This document shows positions 20,788-31,309 of a DNA stretch of 64,000 nt, piece by piece (the first letter of the stretch is position 1; each line of letters starts with the position of its first letter). The position numbers and the translations under genes were made by a program. The stretch is taken from assembly GCA_023053685.1 (NCBI GenBank), contig JALIGW010000002.1, positions 246,370,677 to 246,434,676 on the forward strand, read 5' to 3'. Under the pieces are notes generated by a model that saw only the letters and a program-made list of their open reading frames with translations, had not been told where the DNA came from and searched no databases. This stretch comes from Diadophis punctatus similis. Taxonomy: Eukaryota > Chordata > Lepidosauria > Squamata > Dipsadidae.

Positions 20788-21582
20788 CCGCATTTTTTCA
20801 GACTATAAGATGCACTTTTTTGTCTCCCAAAAGGGGGTGAAAATGTCTGTGCGTCTTATAGACCGAATATTGCTGAAGGCCTGCCCACCCGCTGGCCATT
20901 TTTTGGCCTTCGCACGCCCCGTTTTCGGGCCTTTTTTCGGCTCGTTTTGGGGGCTTTTTCCAGCCCATTTTCGAGGCTTTTTTCAGCCCGTTTTCGAGGC
21001 TTTTTTCAGGCTGTTTTCAAGGCTTTTTGGGGCTGTTTTTTCAGAAAAAACGGCCTGAAAAAGCCTCAAAAATGGCCTGGAAAAAACCCTCAAAAACAGC
21101 CCCCAAAAGCCTCAAAAATGCCCCCCAAAAAGCTTCAAAATGGGCCGGGAAAACCCTCAAAAATGCCCCCCAAAAGCCTCCAAATCCGGCTAAAAACCCC
21201 TCAAAAACGGCCCAAAAAAGCCTCAAAAATGGCCTGGAAAAAGCCTCAAAATCAGGCTGAAAAAAGCCTTGAAAATGCCCCCCAAAAGCCTCAAAAACAC
21301 CCCCCAAAAGCCTCAAAAATGGGCCGGGAAAACCCTCAAAAATGCCCCCCAAAACCCGGCTGAAAAAACCCTCAAAATCGGGCTGAAAACCCCTCAAAAA
21401 CGGCCCAGAAAAACCCTCAAAAACAGCCCGGAAAAACCCTCAAAAACAGCCCCCCAAAAAAGCCTCAAATAACGACCTGAAAATGGGGTGCACGGAGGCA
21501 AAACCTTTTTTTTTGTTATTTTCCTCTTCAAAATTTAGGTGCGTCTTATAGTCAGATGCGTCTTATAGTCCGAAAAATATGG
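20788..21582. mobile_element. TA-flanked MITE (CCGTATTTTTCGGA family) with internal minisatellite
   Basis: The ends CCGCATTTTTTCAGACTATA and the complement (TATAGTCCGAAAAATATGG) are inverted with TA on each side. The interior (20900-21480) is a degenerate run of units like AAAAGCCTCAAAAATGG and CCCCCAAAAGCC in both orientations. Reading frames across it are Lys/Pro-rich artefacts. Siblings are at 43337 and 60562. Confidence 0.85.
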
Positions 21583-21915
21583 TACTGATTTTCACAATGC
21601 CTTTAACTTCCTTTCTTCCAACGTGTTTCACTCTGCTGAACATCTGGTCGTGGATAAGAACCATACCCCAAGTAATCAATGGCTCTTGGGAGCGTGCAAG
21701 AAATAAAACAACGGCAAACCAATCATCTGTGTAAATAAAATAACAATGTAAACAGTGTAAAATAAGATTAAGCTCAAAGGGCACCAAGAACCTCCCAGTA
21801 TTCAGCCTTGTTTAATTGGTGAGGTCTTGGCTAGATCTATCCTGTATGTAAAATCTTACATATTCAATTTCTTTTGTCACACTCCTACGTTTCCTATTGC
21901 CTTGGGAATCCTTAC

Positions 21916-22018
21916 CCAACATACTGATCCCCATTTCAACTCTTTCCCTCTTCATTGTTTCCAGGAGTTCTTCCTCCTCTCCAGGATCAAAATCCACAGG
22001 GTCATCCTTCAGCAGCTC
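21916..22018 (-). CDS. Gene C linker exon
   Basis: This 103-base exon lies between an acceptor (CTCCCTGTTTCAG) and a TTGG|GTAAGG donor, open in phase 0 and leaving in phase 1. The residues are strongly acidic (ELLKDDPVDFDP, EEEELLETMKRERVE). It joins the SCAN exon ending at 23261 (phase 0) to the zinc-finger exon at 20747 (phase 1 entry) without changing frame. Linkers in this family have no fixed fold and probably act as spacer or cofactor-contact sequence; that role is inferred. Confidence 0.85.
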
Positions 22019-22135
22019 CTGAAACAGGGAGACAGACAGATCCATTCAGAGAGATTCTGCTATAAAAAGGAAAACTCAGCCGCTTCTTTATCCGTCAAAG
22101 CGCTGTGGCCAGAATCAGACAGGATCCAAAACAGT

Positions 22136-22530
22136 GTAGGTAATCCTCAAGCTGTGATCATAATTGAGCATGGAATTACAGTCATAAGCCGTAGTGGTCA
22201 TTAAGCAGATCATGTGACTGTGCCCAATTTTATTACTTTTTTTTTTTGCAGCAGTCATTTAGCAAATGTGGCGATTGGCAAGTGAATGTTTTATCCAAAA
22301 AGTGGCTTTTTGCAGAAAACCAGAAGTAAACATTGTAAATCAGAAAAACAAAAACCCCAACAAGAATTGTGGTAACATGACCGCTGGATGCTGCAAAGGG
22401 CCATGAAGGTGAGCCAGGTGCCAAGAACCAAAATGCAATCATGTGACCACATGGGGGAGGTCAATTTCAAAACTGGGTCCTAAGTACCTTTTGGGGAAGT
22501 CTTCAAACAGCCATTAAGTGACTAGACTTA
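22136..22530. mobile_element. Diverged Tigger-like MITE
   Basis: The left end GTAGGTAATCCTCAAGCTGT and interior landmarks (GGTCATTAAGCAGATCATG, CATGTGACC) are visible; the right end is weak. Confidence 0.5.
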
Positions 22531-22569
22531 TGTAAAATGTTACATCTCTCATAGTTCCCATATAACTTA

Positions 22570-22630
22570 GGGAGTTCCTTAGGGAGTAGGGCGGCATAGA
22601 AGAATTCCCAAATAAATAAATAAAAACAGT
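22570..22630 (+). mobile_element. L2-type 3' tip
   Basis: GAGTTCCTTAGGGAGTAGGGC, GGCATAGAAGAATTCCC and an AAATAAAT tail. Confidence 0.6.
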
Positions 22631-22649
22631 TAGACCTTCCCAAAGCTGG

Positions 22650-23035
22650 AAAACAGAATAACAGAGTTGGAAGGGACCTTGGAGGTCTTCTAGTCCAACC
22701 CCCTGCTCAAACAGGAGACCCGATACCATTTCAAGGGATACCAATCTCTTCTTAAATACCCCCAGTGTTGGAGCACCCACAAATTCTGGAGGCAAGTTGT
22801 TCCACTGATTATTGTTTTAACTGTCAGGAAATTTCTTCCTAGTTCTAGGTTGCTTCTCTCCTTGATTAGTTTCCAACTATTGCTTCTTGTCCTGCCCTCA
22901 GATGCTTTGGAGAATAGCTTGACTCCCTCTTCTTTGTGGCTGGCCCTCAAATATTGGAACGCTGCTATCATGTCTCCCCTAGTCCTTCTTTTCATCAAGC
23001 TAGACATACCCAATTCCAGCAACCGTCCAGTTCTG
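22650..23035 (-). mobile_element. CR1 LINE 3' end
   Basis: Minus-strand copy running from the 3' UTR (GAGTTGGAAGGGACCTTGG) into complements of the ORF2 tail ([19 protein letters not shown] in translation). It lies between the gene C SCAN and linker exons. Confidence 0.9.
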
Positions 23036-23260
23036 TGAATTACCTCCCTATAAACTGGTTATTGCAGGAAACACAGTTGTGTAGAAAATAAGGCAACCGT
23101 AATAAATAAATAAAAACTTTAAAAAATGCATTTCATTTAAAAAGCTGGCTTTCAGCCTTTTGTATTATGAATGCAACACCTTTTGCATCGGATTATATGC
23201 AGGCAATTCCAGAAGCCTAATCCAGATTCTGTACTGTCAGTTCTGGAATTCAGATCCTAC

Positions 23261-24015
23261 CTGACAGGATCCAGATTTGGCCTCTTGCAGGCTTGATAGG
23301 AAGTCCTCCACCAGGGCCACCGCCTGGGAACACGTGTCTGGCCTTCCCGCTCGGATCCAGCTCCGGAGGTCCGGTGGGAGGCTGACCAAGAACTGCTCCA
23401 GGATCAGCAGTTCCAGGATCTGCTCCTTGGTGTGTCTCTCTGGCTTCAGCCATTGGAGACACAGCTTGTGGAGTTGGCCGTAAAGTCTCCGGGGGTCTCC
23501 CATCTCCTGGCAGCAGAACTGGCGAAAATCCTGGCGTTGCATCTCGGTCCTCAGGGCTTCCCCTCGCAAGATGGCCGCCTTCACTTTGCCATAGTCTTCT
23601 CGCTCTTGGATTTCCAGGTTTTGAACGGCCTCTTCCGCTTCTCCGCTCAAGGCTGGGAAGAGCTGGGCGGCCCATTCTTCTCTAGGCCAGCGGCAAGCAT
23701 TGGCCACTTGCTCAAAGGAGAGCAGGAAGGCCTTGGGGTTTTCCCAGGGGGAATCCTCTGAGCTCATCGGATTCTTCCATCCGTTGGGAGGGGGTTGTGA
23801 TGTCTGGAGGAACCGTTGCCACTGGATTTCCCAGTTCTCCGCCACCCCCCAAAATGGATCGTTTTTGTTCTTCTGAGATGCTGCCCATCCCGGTTGTCGC
23901 TCGGACTCAGACCGAGTTGCAACGGGCAGTTTTCCTCCTCCTGTTTCCCCTTCTAACTTTGGACTTCCAGCTTTTTCTTCTTTCAGCATTTTCCCCATCC
24001 GCTGCCCTCTAAAAC
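23261..24015 (-). CDS. Gene C SCAN-domain exon
   Basis: Encodes a full SCAN dimerisation domain (SPWENPKAFLLSFEQVANACRW ... LLPALSG-like LFPALSGEAEEAV, CCQEMGDPRRLYGQL, QWLKPERHTKEQ, ILELLILEQFLVSLP, SQAVALVEDFL). The exon ends in phase 0 at TCAG|GTAGGA and is followed in register by the linker at 22018. Upstream, an acceptor (CATTCCAACTCTAG) would open the exon in phase 1 with GT completing a glycine codon. This is exactly the phase left by the gene B linker exon at 25272. Alternatively translation starts in this exon at MGKMLKEEK. There is no CpG island of its own before it. Unlike its neighbours it has VAENWEIQW where the others have MEERWE-type sequence. Confidence 0.9.
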
Positions 24016-24204
24016 CTAGAGTTGGAATGCATTCAGATTAGATCGCTTTTCACAGGACATTTAGAGACACCTAGCACAGTATGAAAATAACAATCAAAAT
24101 CAGATCTAGCTAATTTCTGCGCAAACCCACATAATTAAACTATAGGATTCTCCCTCCTCCTATTAGAGCAAGGTCACATTGTCCAATTAAATCTCTTTGT
24201 ATTG

Positions 24205-24315
24205 TTATTGTTTCGGAGTATAAGATGCACCTTTTTGCCCCCCAAAAGAGGGTGGAAATGTCGGTGCGTCTTATACACTGAATACAGCCATTTTTGGCCT
24301 CCCGAAGCCCCGCCC
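24205..24315. mobile_element. Truncated TA-type MITE (CGGAGTATAAGATGCACC)
   Basis: Left half only of the family seen complete at 43337 (TTTCGGAGTATAAGATGCACC, then GGTGCGTCTTATACACTGAAT). Confidence 0.65.
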
Positions 24316-24607
24316 CTGCATCCCATTTTTGCGAAAAACGGGCCGTTTGCTTCAAACCTTGCCTGGCTTTTGCTACAATCAGTTCTTTCCTAGCAAAAGT
24401 ATCTTTTCTCTGAATCTATGGAGTTAAGGGCTTTCTTTCCTAGGGATTGATTTGAGGCAGCCTGGGCGGCGGGGAGGGTGGTATATTCCTTGTTATAGGA
24501 AGCCACAGTTCCTGTACTAACATTGCACCGAAGTTGATTCATTGGTTAAAACCTTATTAATTCTAAACTGAATCAATGAATGAATGAATTGAATTAAAAT
24601 GCTATTA

Positions 24608-25131
24608 GATTGTTCTGTTATAGAGACTAAGTTGGTTTTGAACTTTATAACTGCTGCCAGGTTATTGGTGGCACAATACTGGAAGAAGGAAGATATACCT
24701 ACAATTGAAGAATGGACATTGAAAGTGACACATTTGGCTGAAATGGCCAAGATTTCATCATATCTTAAGGACCACTCAAATGAAAGATATATATTGGAAT
24801 GGAGCAGGTGGACTGAATATATTCAGAAAAAGTATCAGATTAAGATAACCCAAACAGTTTATTAATGTTAGATGTTTGAGAAATTTTAGATTATACTTTC
24901 AAGTTTTTTGGAGTAACAAAGAGTTAAGAATGGAAAAGATATTTTTGAATTAATAACTTTTTTTAGTATTTTGCAGTTTTATGCTTTTTTTAAAAAAAAT
25001 TATACCTTGTGCTTTTTTTGGGAAGTCCGGGGGGGGGAGGGTGAGTAGGGGGGGAAGGGTGGAGGGTGGAAGGGGGGGGGAGAAAAGAGAAAAATGTATG
25101 TACTTTGTACTTTTAAAACTTTTCAATAAAA
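24608..25131 (+). mobile_element. 5'-truncated L1 LINE 3' end with target duplication
   Basis: The last about 85 codons of L1 ORF2 (LLVAQYWKKEDIPTIEEW, LAEMAKISSYLKDHSNERY) are followed by a G-rich 3' UTR and an A tail with AATAAA. It is flanked by exact AAAATGCTATTA at 24596-24607 and 25132-25143. The ORF2 end is still open, so the insertion looks fairly young. Confidence 0.9.
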
Positions 25132-25271
25132 AAAATGCTATTAAATGAAAAACGGCTAGCAGGGAAGACGAGGATATGCAAAAGGCTTTATTTATTTATA
25201 TAAAACAGTACTGAGAAACACTACATTGCAGTATTTGAATATTGCTTCTTATATTTCAGGAAAATCCTTAC

Positions 25272-25359
25272 CTGCCTTATTGATCTTCCTCTCACCATGT
25301 TCACTGTTTGCGGTCTCTTCTTCATGTAAGGAAATCATATGCTTCCCTTTCAATGGCCC
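25272..25359 (-). CDS. Gene B linker exon
   Basis: An 88-base exon with acceptor CCCTGTTTCAG and donor GCAG|GTAAGG, open in phase 0 and ending in phase 1. The product (GPLKGKHMISLHEEE..) is charged and without a domain. It follows the gene B SCAN exon in frame. No zinc-finger exon lies between it and the next SCAN exon at 24015, so its natural partner is uncertain. It could splice into the gene C SCAN exon in frame (phase 1 to phase 1), or skip to the zinc-finger exon at 20747 (also phase 1). Confidence 0.75.
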
Positions 25360-25439
25360 CTGAAACAGGGAAGAGAGTTTAACTCAGAAAGAGTTGATTT
25401 TGACACACACACACACACAGCAAGGGTGATATAATAACA

Positions 25440-25677
25440 CTAGCAATAATAATAACACTTTACTTATATACCGCTTCATAGTGCTTTAAGCCCTCTCTAA
25501 GCGGTTTACAGAGTTCAGCATATTGCCCCCAACAATCTGGGTCCTCATTTTACCGACCTCGGAAGGATGGAAGGCTGAGTCAACCTTGAGCCTAGTGAGA
25601 TTTGAACAGCTGAACTGCTGAACTAGCAGTCAGCCTGCAGTCGCAGCATTTAACCACTGCACCACCTCAGCTCTTAG
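25440..25677 (-). mobile_element. tRNA-derived snake SINE
   Basis: Complement of the family at 15723, with TATATACCGCTTCATAGTGC, CTGGGTCCTCATTTTACC, GAGATTTGAACAGCTG and CACTGCACCACCTCAGCTC landmarks. Confidence 0.88.
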
Positions 25678-25945
25678 CTCTTAACTGGTAGCTGATATGC
25701 TACCAGTTCGGCCCAGATCAGTAACGGCGGACAGCCAGTGGTTCGGGGCACTGGTAACGACAGCAGCGCGAGGCTCTGCCTACCTGTCCGGATGCCACCA
25801 TTTTCGTTAACCCTCTGCGCATGTGCAAAGCCTTCTGTGCATGTGCAGAGGGTGAAAAAGCACGGCGACGGTGGCGCATGTGTGCGCAAATCACGCGGCT
25901 TCTGAACCGGTAGGAAAGGTAAGTAGATTTCACCGCTGACACAGA
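25678..25945. mobile_element. Partial hAT element (CAGTGGTGGGTTC family)
   Basis: It carries the family interior (CTACCAGTTCGGCCCAGATC, CTCTGCGCATGTGCAAAGCC, GAACCGGTAGGAAAGG) and a weak right end (TTCACCGCTGA). The left end is lost at the SINE junction. Confidence 0.5.
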
Positions 25946-26029
25946 GCATATAAATCACAGCAGGTCCTTGTTTTTTAATGAGGCTCAACTTAGCCGCAAG
26001 TAGTCCTTGACCCATGAGTATTCAGCAAC

Positions 26030-26345
26030 TACAGCTACTCCCTGACTTACGACCACAATGAACCCAAATTTTCTGTTGTTAAGCGAGACATTTGTCAAGT
26101 GAGCTATGTCCCATTTTACCACCTTTCTTACTGCTCTATTTTGATTGATAGAATAGAATTCTTTATTGGCCAAGTGTGATTGGACACACAAGGAATTTCT
26201 CTTTGGTGCATATGCTCTCTTGATTGAGGATTACCTGTAGTTATGATGTTACGATGGCCTGGCTGCAGTTGGTCCTCCAAGGTCACACTTAACAACTGGT
26301 TGCAGTGCCCCTTGATCACACAAATCATCATTTGCAGCCTTAATT
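26030..26345. mobile_element. Tigger-like MITE interrupted by an L3 tail
   Basis: The left part (ACAGCTACTCCCTGACTTAC, TTAAGCGAGACATTTGTC) breaks off at 26146. An L3-type tail in minus orientation follows (26147-26225: AGAATAGAATTCTTTATTGGCC, given here in part). MITE-like sequence resumes after it. Confidence 0.55.
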
Positions 26346-26579
26346 GTAAGTTTTTAATTTTATTTTTCCCCCCCCCAGATTATTTCACTTTGTTTTTCAA
26401 TTGAATTGTACAGCTTATATGTTACATTAAAGTGGAAAAAAATCAGAGTGATTTATCTTAGTCTGATTTGTTGACATCTCAAAAACCTGGCATTTTAACA
26501 CATGTGTGTGTGTGTGTGTGTGTGTGTACTTTTTATTTCCACTGTAAATAGGAATTTAAATGAGAGTTACATCGTAAAC

Positions 26580-27237
26580 CAGTGCTTCTCAATTATTTTC
26601 TGTTACGCCCCCCCAGGAAGAAGTAAACATTTTGCACGCCCCCAACTCTTTGATCTGGGCCCCAATGGAATTTTAGTGTTAATGTTTATTATTTTACTTA
26701 TTATAAGCTGCAAACAAACTATTGGCTGGGGAAGGCTGCTCTACCCACTTACCTGGGAGTAAGTCACACTGAACTCAGTGGAGCCTGTTTTCGGTTAGGC
26801 AGGCATAGGCTAACGTGGTTAGGGCCCTCTTTTGACACGGGGCCAGGCCAGCGTAATCAAGCCGATGTTTTGGGGTCACCGGCCTGGCCCATAAGCGCCG
26901 CCTCTGCCGGACACTCACAGCGAATGGTGTGGAAGGAGGCTTTAGGGTGCCGTCTGAAGCTTTCGCCCAGCTGCAGAGGATGCGCCTCCTTGTCCAGCAG
27001 CAGGTTCACCCCACCGTTTATGGCTACTACCGCCGAGAACAAGAACCCACGCAGCCGCCCCGCCCCGCCTGGCCGCCTTCTCTTCCGGGCTCGGAGCAGC
27101 GTGCAACTGAGAAAACACTCCCCGTCTGGGGGAATCGACTGAGAGAGACCATGCATGTTCCCCCGGGTCACATGCGTGCCCCCTGGCATTGCTCCGCACC
27201 CCCCCAGGGGGCGCACCCCACTATTTGAGAAACACTG
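26580..27237. mobile_element. hAT element (CAGTGCTTCTCAA ends)
   Basis: Ends CAGTGCTTCTCAA and TTTGAGAAACACTG are inverted; flanks TCGTAAAC and TCATAAAC match at 7 of 8. The 658-bp interior is GC-rich in the right half and codes for nothing recognisable. Confidence 0.85.
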
Positions 27238-27250
27238 TCATAAACCATAC

Positions 27251-27934
27251 CTGACACGGCTTGGATTTGACTTCTGGCTGGCTCCTAAGGAAGGTCTCCA
27301 TCAAGGCCACAGCCTGGGAATTTGTCTGCGGCCTCTTTGACTGAATCCAGTCCTGAAGCTTTGGAGGTAGGCTGGCCAGGAATTGCTCCAAGATCAAAAG
27401 CTCCAGGATTTGATCCTTGGTGTGACTCTCCGGCTTCAGCCACTGGTGGCAAAGCTCCTGGAGATGACTTTGAACCTTTCGTGGGTCCTCCACTTCCTGG
27501 CAGTAGAACTGTCTGAAACGTTGACGCTGGGCCTCGCTTTTCACAGCATCTCCCCTCAAGATGGCGGCCTTCACGTTCTCATAATCCTCTTGATGAATGG
27601 TGTCCAGGCTCTGAAAGGCCTCTTCAGCTTCTCCATAAAGGGCTGGCAGGAGTTGGGCCACCCATTCTCCTCTGGGCCACCGGCAGGCCATGGCCACCTG
27701 CTCGAAGGAGGCCAGGAAGGCCTTGGGGTCTTCCCAGGGAGAAGCCTCCAGGCTCCTGTCCGCATAGGTGGGTTGTGTCTCAAGAAATGGCTCCCACTGT
27801 GTGTCCCAGCGCTCCTCCATCCCAATGAATGGATCACTTTTGATCTTTTCAGGTGGTTGCTTGCTTTGGCAGACTGTTTCTTCCGATTCCTCCTCTTCTA
27901 GTTCTGTTTGAACTGCTTCCTCACAGTTTACGTT
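27251..27934 (-). CDS. Gene B SCAN-domain exon
   Basis: Full SCAN domain (ASPWEDPKAFLASFEQVAMACRW, LLPALYGEAEEAF, YCQEVEDPRKVQ, CHQWLKPESHTKDQ, ILELLILEQFLASLP, SQAVALMETFL). The exon is 228 codons long, in phase 0 at both ends: acceptor TCTGGTTTTCAG, donor GTCAG|GTATGG. About 37 glutamate-rich codons (NVNCEEAVQTELEEEES..) precede the first Met at MEERWDTQW. The open sequence before it means the true start probably lies in an upstream exon, perhaps in the CpG island at 28540-29330. The closest relative in the window is gene A, with which it shares the DTIHQ-type helix and the CHQWLKPE motif. The linker exon at 25359 follows in frame. The hAT element at 26580 sits 13 bp past the exon end. Confidence 0.9.
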
Positions 27935-28069
27935 CTGAAAACCAGAGTGGTGTATTGATCAGGTGACATCACTTTTAGCACAATCAGGTTAAGACTGTCT
28001 AACAGGTGAGAGAGACTGTGAAGAAGGATAAAAGAAAACTGGTATTTGCTAGCCAAGATCCAATTCTGA

Positions 28070-28316
28070 AGAGCCGAGGTGGTGCAGTGGTTAAAAGCAG
28101 CACTGCAACCTACTTCAGCTGACTGCTAGTTCAGCAGTTCAGCTGTTCAAATCTCACCAGGCTCAAGGTTGACTCAGCCTTCCATCCTTCTGAGGTCGGT
28201 AAAATGAGGACCCAGATTGTTGGGGGCAATATGCTGAACTCTGTAAACCGCTTAGAGAGGGCTGTAAAGCACTATGAAGCAGTATATAAGTCTAAGTGCT
28301 ATTGCTATTGCTACTA
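28070..28316 (+). mobile_element. tRNA-derived snake SINE
   Basis: Full-length copy with head AGAGCCGAGGTGGTGCAGTGG, B-box-like GTTCAAATCTC and CTATTGC tail. Confidence 0.9.
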
Positions 28317-28539
28317 AGTAATTTTTTTGTCTTTCTCCCAAGCTTCACGTTCAGGCCACAAGCTACCCTACCCACACACATGCAGAATAGCAACCTAAGG
28401 GCACTTTACAGACCCTCAGGTTTTTTTTTTTTTTACTACTTTTGTGCATCAAAAGGGCCATGTTGTTAAACGGGCATCATATCCCAGCAAACTCGAAATC
28501 ACCAAGCAGAAAAATAACCCAACGATTCTTTCTCTAGCT

Positions 28540-29330
28540 TAAAAAGTTAGCTGTCTCCTCACCCCTTTGTTTGGGGAAGAGGGAAGCCAACCCTGCCCCC
28601 TTCTGCTCTCCCCTCCCAAGAGAGCTTCCAGCCGGGGGTCACCGCAGCTTTCTGTGCACCTACACACCCACACAAACGCGCGCGCGCACATTCGGGGTGC
28701 AAGAACTCGGCGGCGGCCCTGCATCGGCACCCTTCGAGACGGGAGAAGGATGGAGATCGCTCCTTTCTTCTCCGCGCCCCGGAGCCCCATTGTGCCCGGC
28801 CCGCCGAACCCCCCTGCGCTGGAAAGCAAAGGATGCGATGCAACCCAATTAAATGCAATGCCATGCGATGCACGCGATGCAACACAATGAAATGCAATGC
28901 AATGCGATGCGATGCAGGCTCCGGGATCGGGGCTGGAAGGCGGGCAAGCGCGCGCCTTTCCCGGGACGGAGGGGAGGCCTCCCTTTTGCAACCCTCCGCC
29001 CGCTATTCTGGAAGAAGCCCCCCCGCCGCCCAGCTCTCCCCCTGCAGCGCTCGCGGAGCTCGCAGGAGCCCCGTACCGCAAATGGCAAAGAGGCCGCTGA
29101 TCTCCGTCTGGGTTCTGCCCGGTGGGGCGGGGAAGCCCGGGCCGCCTCGGGGACTCCCTGCTGACCAGCGGGGCTGCAGCTGCTCCCGCCTGTTCCCCGC
29201 CCCTTGCTTCGCTGCGGCCGGCGGCGCTCCCGCGGGCGACCCCTCCCGGACGGCGCCGCAACTGCAAGCTTCGCTTTCACCAGATGAGGCGGGACGCGAA
29301 GGAATCTTGCAAAATGCCCCCCGGAGAACT
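28540..29330 (-). promoter_or_regulatory. CpG island, probable promoter/5' exon of gene B (and perhaps C)
   Basis: About 790 bp of CpG-rich sequence 0.6-1.4 kb upstream of the gene B SCAN exon. It contains a 90-bp tract of GCAATGC/GCGATGC/GCAACAC pentamer-like repeats (28830-28920), matching a shorter tract in the gene A island. The A and B loci therefore look like a segmental duplication that included the promoter. Long frames here are Arg/Pro/Ala-rich shadows. Confidence 0.65.
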
Positions 29331-29339
29331 CGTGGGCTG

Positions 29340-29415
29340 AGAAATTTCAGCCTTATCCCAAAGGTGCTTTTTTAAAGAGGCAACTGGGCTTTCTTTTTTT
29401 CTTTGAAGACATTTA
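29340..29415. repeat. GACGTTTCGCTTCTC-family fragment
   Basis: Half-copy (CCCAAAGGTGCTTTTTT, AACTGGGCTTTCTTTTTTTC, TTTGAAGACATTT) followed by a TTCTA-like run. Confidence 0.6.
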
Positions 29416-29518
29416 AAGTGACAATAAAGTTCTGTTCTAATTCTATTCTATTAATTCTATTCTATTCTAATATTATATTAGTATAGTATGGTATAGTATA
29501 TTGATATACTATAAAATA

Positions 29519-29780
<262 letters not shown>

Positions 29781-29787
29781 AAATGTG

Positions 29788-29860
29788 TGTAGGGTTTCCT
29801 GCCTAAGCAGGGGGTTGGACTAAATGACCTCCAAGGTCCCTTCCAACTCTGTTGTTGTTT
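29788..29860 (+). mobile_element. CR1 3' tip
   Basis: TAGGGTTTCCTGCCTAAGCAGG, GGGTTGGACTAAATGACCTCC and GTCCCTTCCAACTCTG (given in parts) identify the last bases of CR1. Confidence 0.8.
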
Positions 29861-29911
29861 AATTTATTTATTTATTTCTACGCTCTTATAGGCCGCCCAA
29901 TCCCGTAGGAC

Positions 29912-29912
29912 T

Positions 29913-29994
<82 letters not shown>

Positions 29995-30555
29995 TATTCA
30001 CAAAAAATGTAATACACAGCAAACGAGATTTATATGTTGGAATTCGTATCACTATATCACAAGTCAAACACTTCCCAAGCGTCTAGGACTGTGTGATGTA
30101 TTTTCGTATGATGCGTGCAGATCCAAGTACGGTGGCCTTTTGCAACTGACAGATCGTGATTTTGTCAATGTTTATTGTTTTCAAATGCCAGTTAAGGACT
30201 TTTGGCACAGCACCCAGTGTGCCGATTACCACTGGGACCACCTGTACTGGTTTATGCCAGAGTCGTTGTAATTCGATTTTAAGGTCCTGATATCGGTTAA
30301 GTTTTTCTTGTTGTTTTTCATCAATTCGATGGTCACCTGGTATGGCGACATCAATGATCCACACTTTTTTCTTTTCCACAATCGTGAGATCTGGCGTATT
30401 ATGTTCCAAAACCTTGTCAGTCTGAATTCGAAAGTCCCAAAGTATTTTGGCATGTTTGTTTTCAACTACTTTCTCAGGTTTATGATCCCACCAGTTCTTT
30501 ACCACTGGTAGGTGGTAGTTGTGGCATAGGTTCCAATGAAGCATCTGGGCCACGT
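29912..30555 (-). mobile_element. R4/Dong-like LINE 3' fragment with restriction-like endonuclease
   Basis: A minus-strand open frame of about 155 codons (30083-30553) reads as the C-terminal restriction-like endonuclease of an R4-type non-LTR retrotransposon. It has a PD-(D/E)xK-type signature, PDLTIV...WIIDVAIPGD, then KLNRYQDLKIEL and VVIGTLGAVPK. The 3' tail on that strand is (AAT)n(AAC)n at 29912-29998. The reverse transcriptase core is missing, so it is a 5'-truncated copy. The frame is nearly intact, which suggests a relatively recent insertion. Confidence 0.75.
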
Positions 30556-30559
30556 AGTT

Positions 30560-30762
<203 letters not shown>

Positions 30763-30774
30763 TTCATGTATCAG

Positions 30775-30995
30775 AAAGTTTGGTCCCAGGGTTTGTGACT
30801 TTCTTACAAGCAAAGTCAATGGATAAGCCAGGCTCACTCAACAACCATGACACCAACTTAACAATGGCAATGATTCACTTAACAACGGTGGCAAGAAAGG
30901 TCGTAAAATGGGGCGAATTCACTTAACAAATGTTTCACTTAGCAACAGAAATGTTGGGCTCAATTGGGGTTGTAAGTTGAGGGGTGCCTGTATTT
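30775..30995. mobile_element. Right half of a Tigger-like MITE
   Basis: CTTACAAGCAAAGTCAATGG, ACTTAACAACGGTGGCAAG and the right end GTTGAGGGGTGCCTGTA. The left half is replaced by the ATT array. Confidence 0.6.
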
Positions 30996-31002
30996 ATTTA
31001 TT

Positions 31003-31248
31003 TATTTTGTGAGATTTATATACCGCCTCACAGTGCAAGCACTCTCTAAGCGGTTTACACCAGTAAGCAATGTATATATTTACATTGCCCCCAACAATCC
31101 GGGTCCTCATTTTACCTACCTCGGAAGGATGGAAGGCTGAGTCAACCTTGAGCCGGTGAGATTTGAGCCGCTGACCTGCAGATCACAGTCAGCTAGAGTG
31201 ACCTGCAGTACTGCACTCTAATCGCTGCGCCACCTCTGCTCTTATATT
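31003..31248 (-). mobile_element. tRNA-derived snake SINE, variant
   Basis: Complement orientation with TATATACCGCCTCACAGTGC, TGAGATTTGAGCCGCTGACC and CGCTGCGCCACCTCTGC. The head differs from the 15723 type. Confidence 0.8.
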
Positions 31249-31309
31249 GTATATTGGGAGCAGAGGTGCATATCTTTAAACTAGAAAATATTGCTGACTC
31301 CCTCATCAT

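Noticed and set aside
20947..21397. Lys/Pro-rich and Phe/Gly-rich frames
   Set aside because: Translation of the MITE's internal minisatellite.
28539..29375. Frames of 180-242 codons around the gene B CpG island
   Set aside because: Same reason; includes runs produced by the GCAATGC tract.
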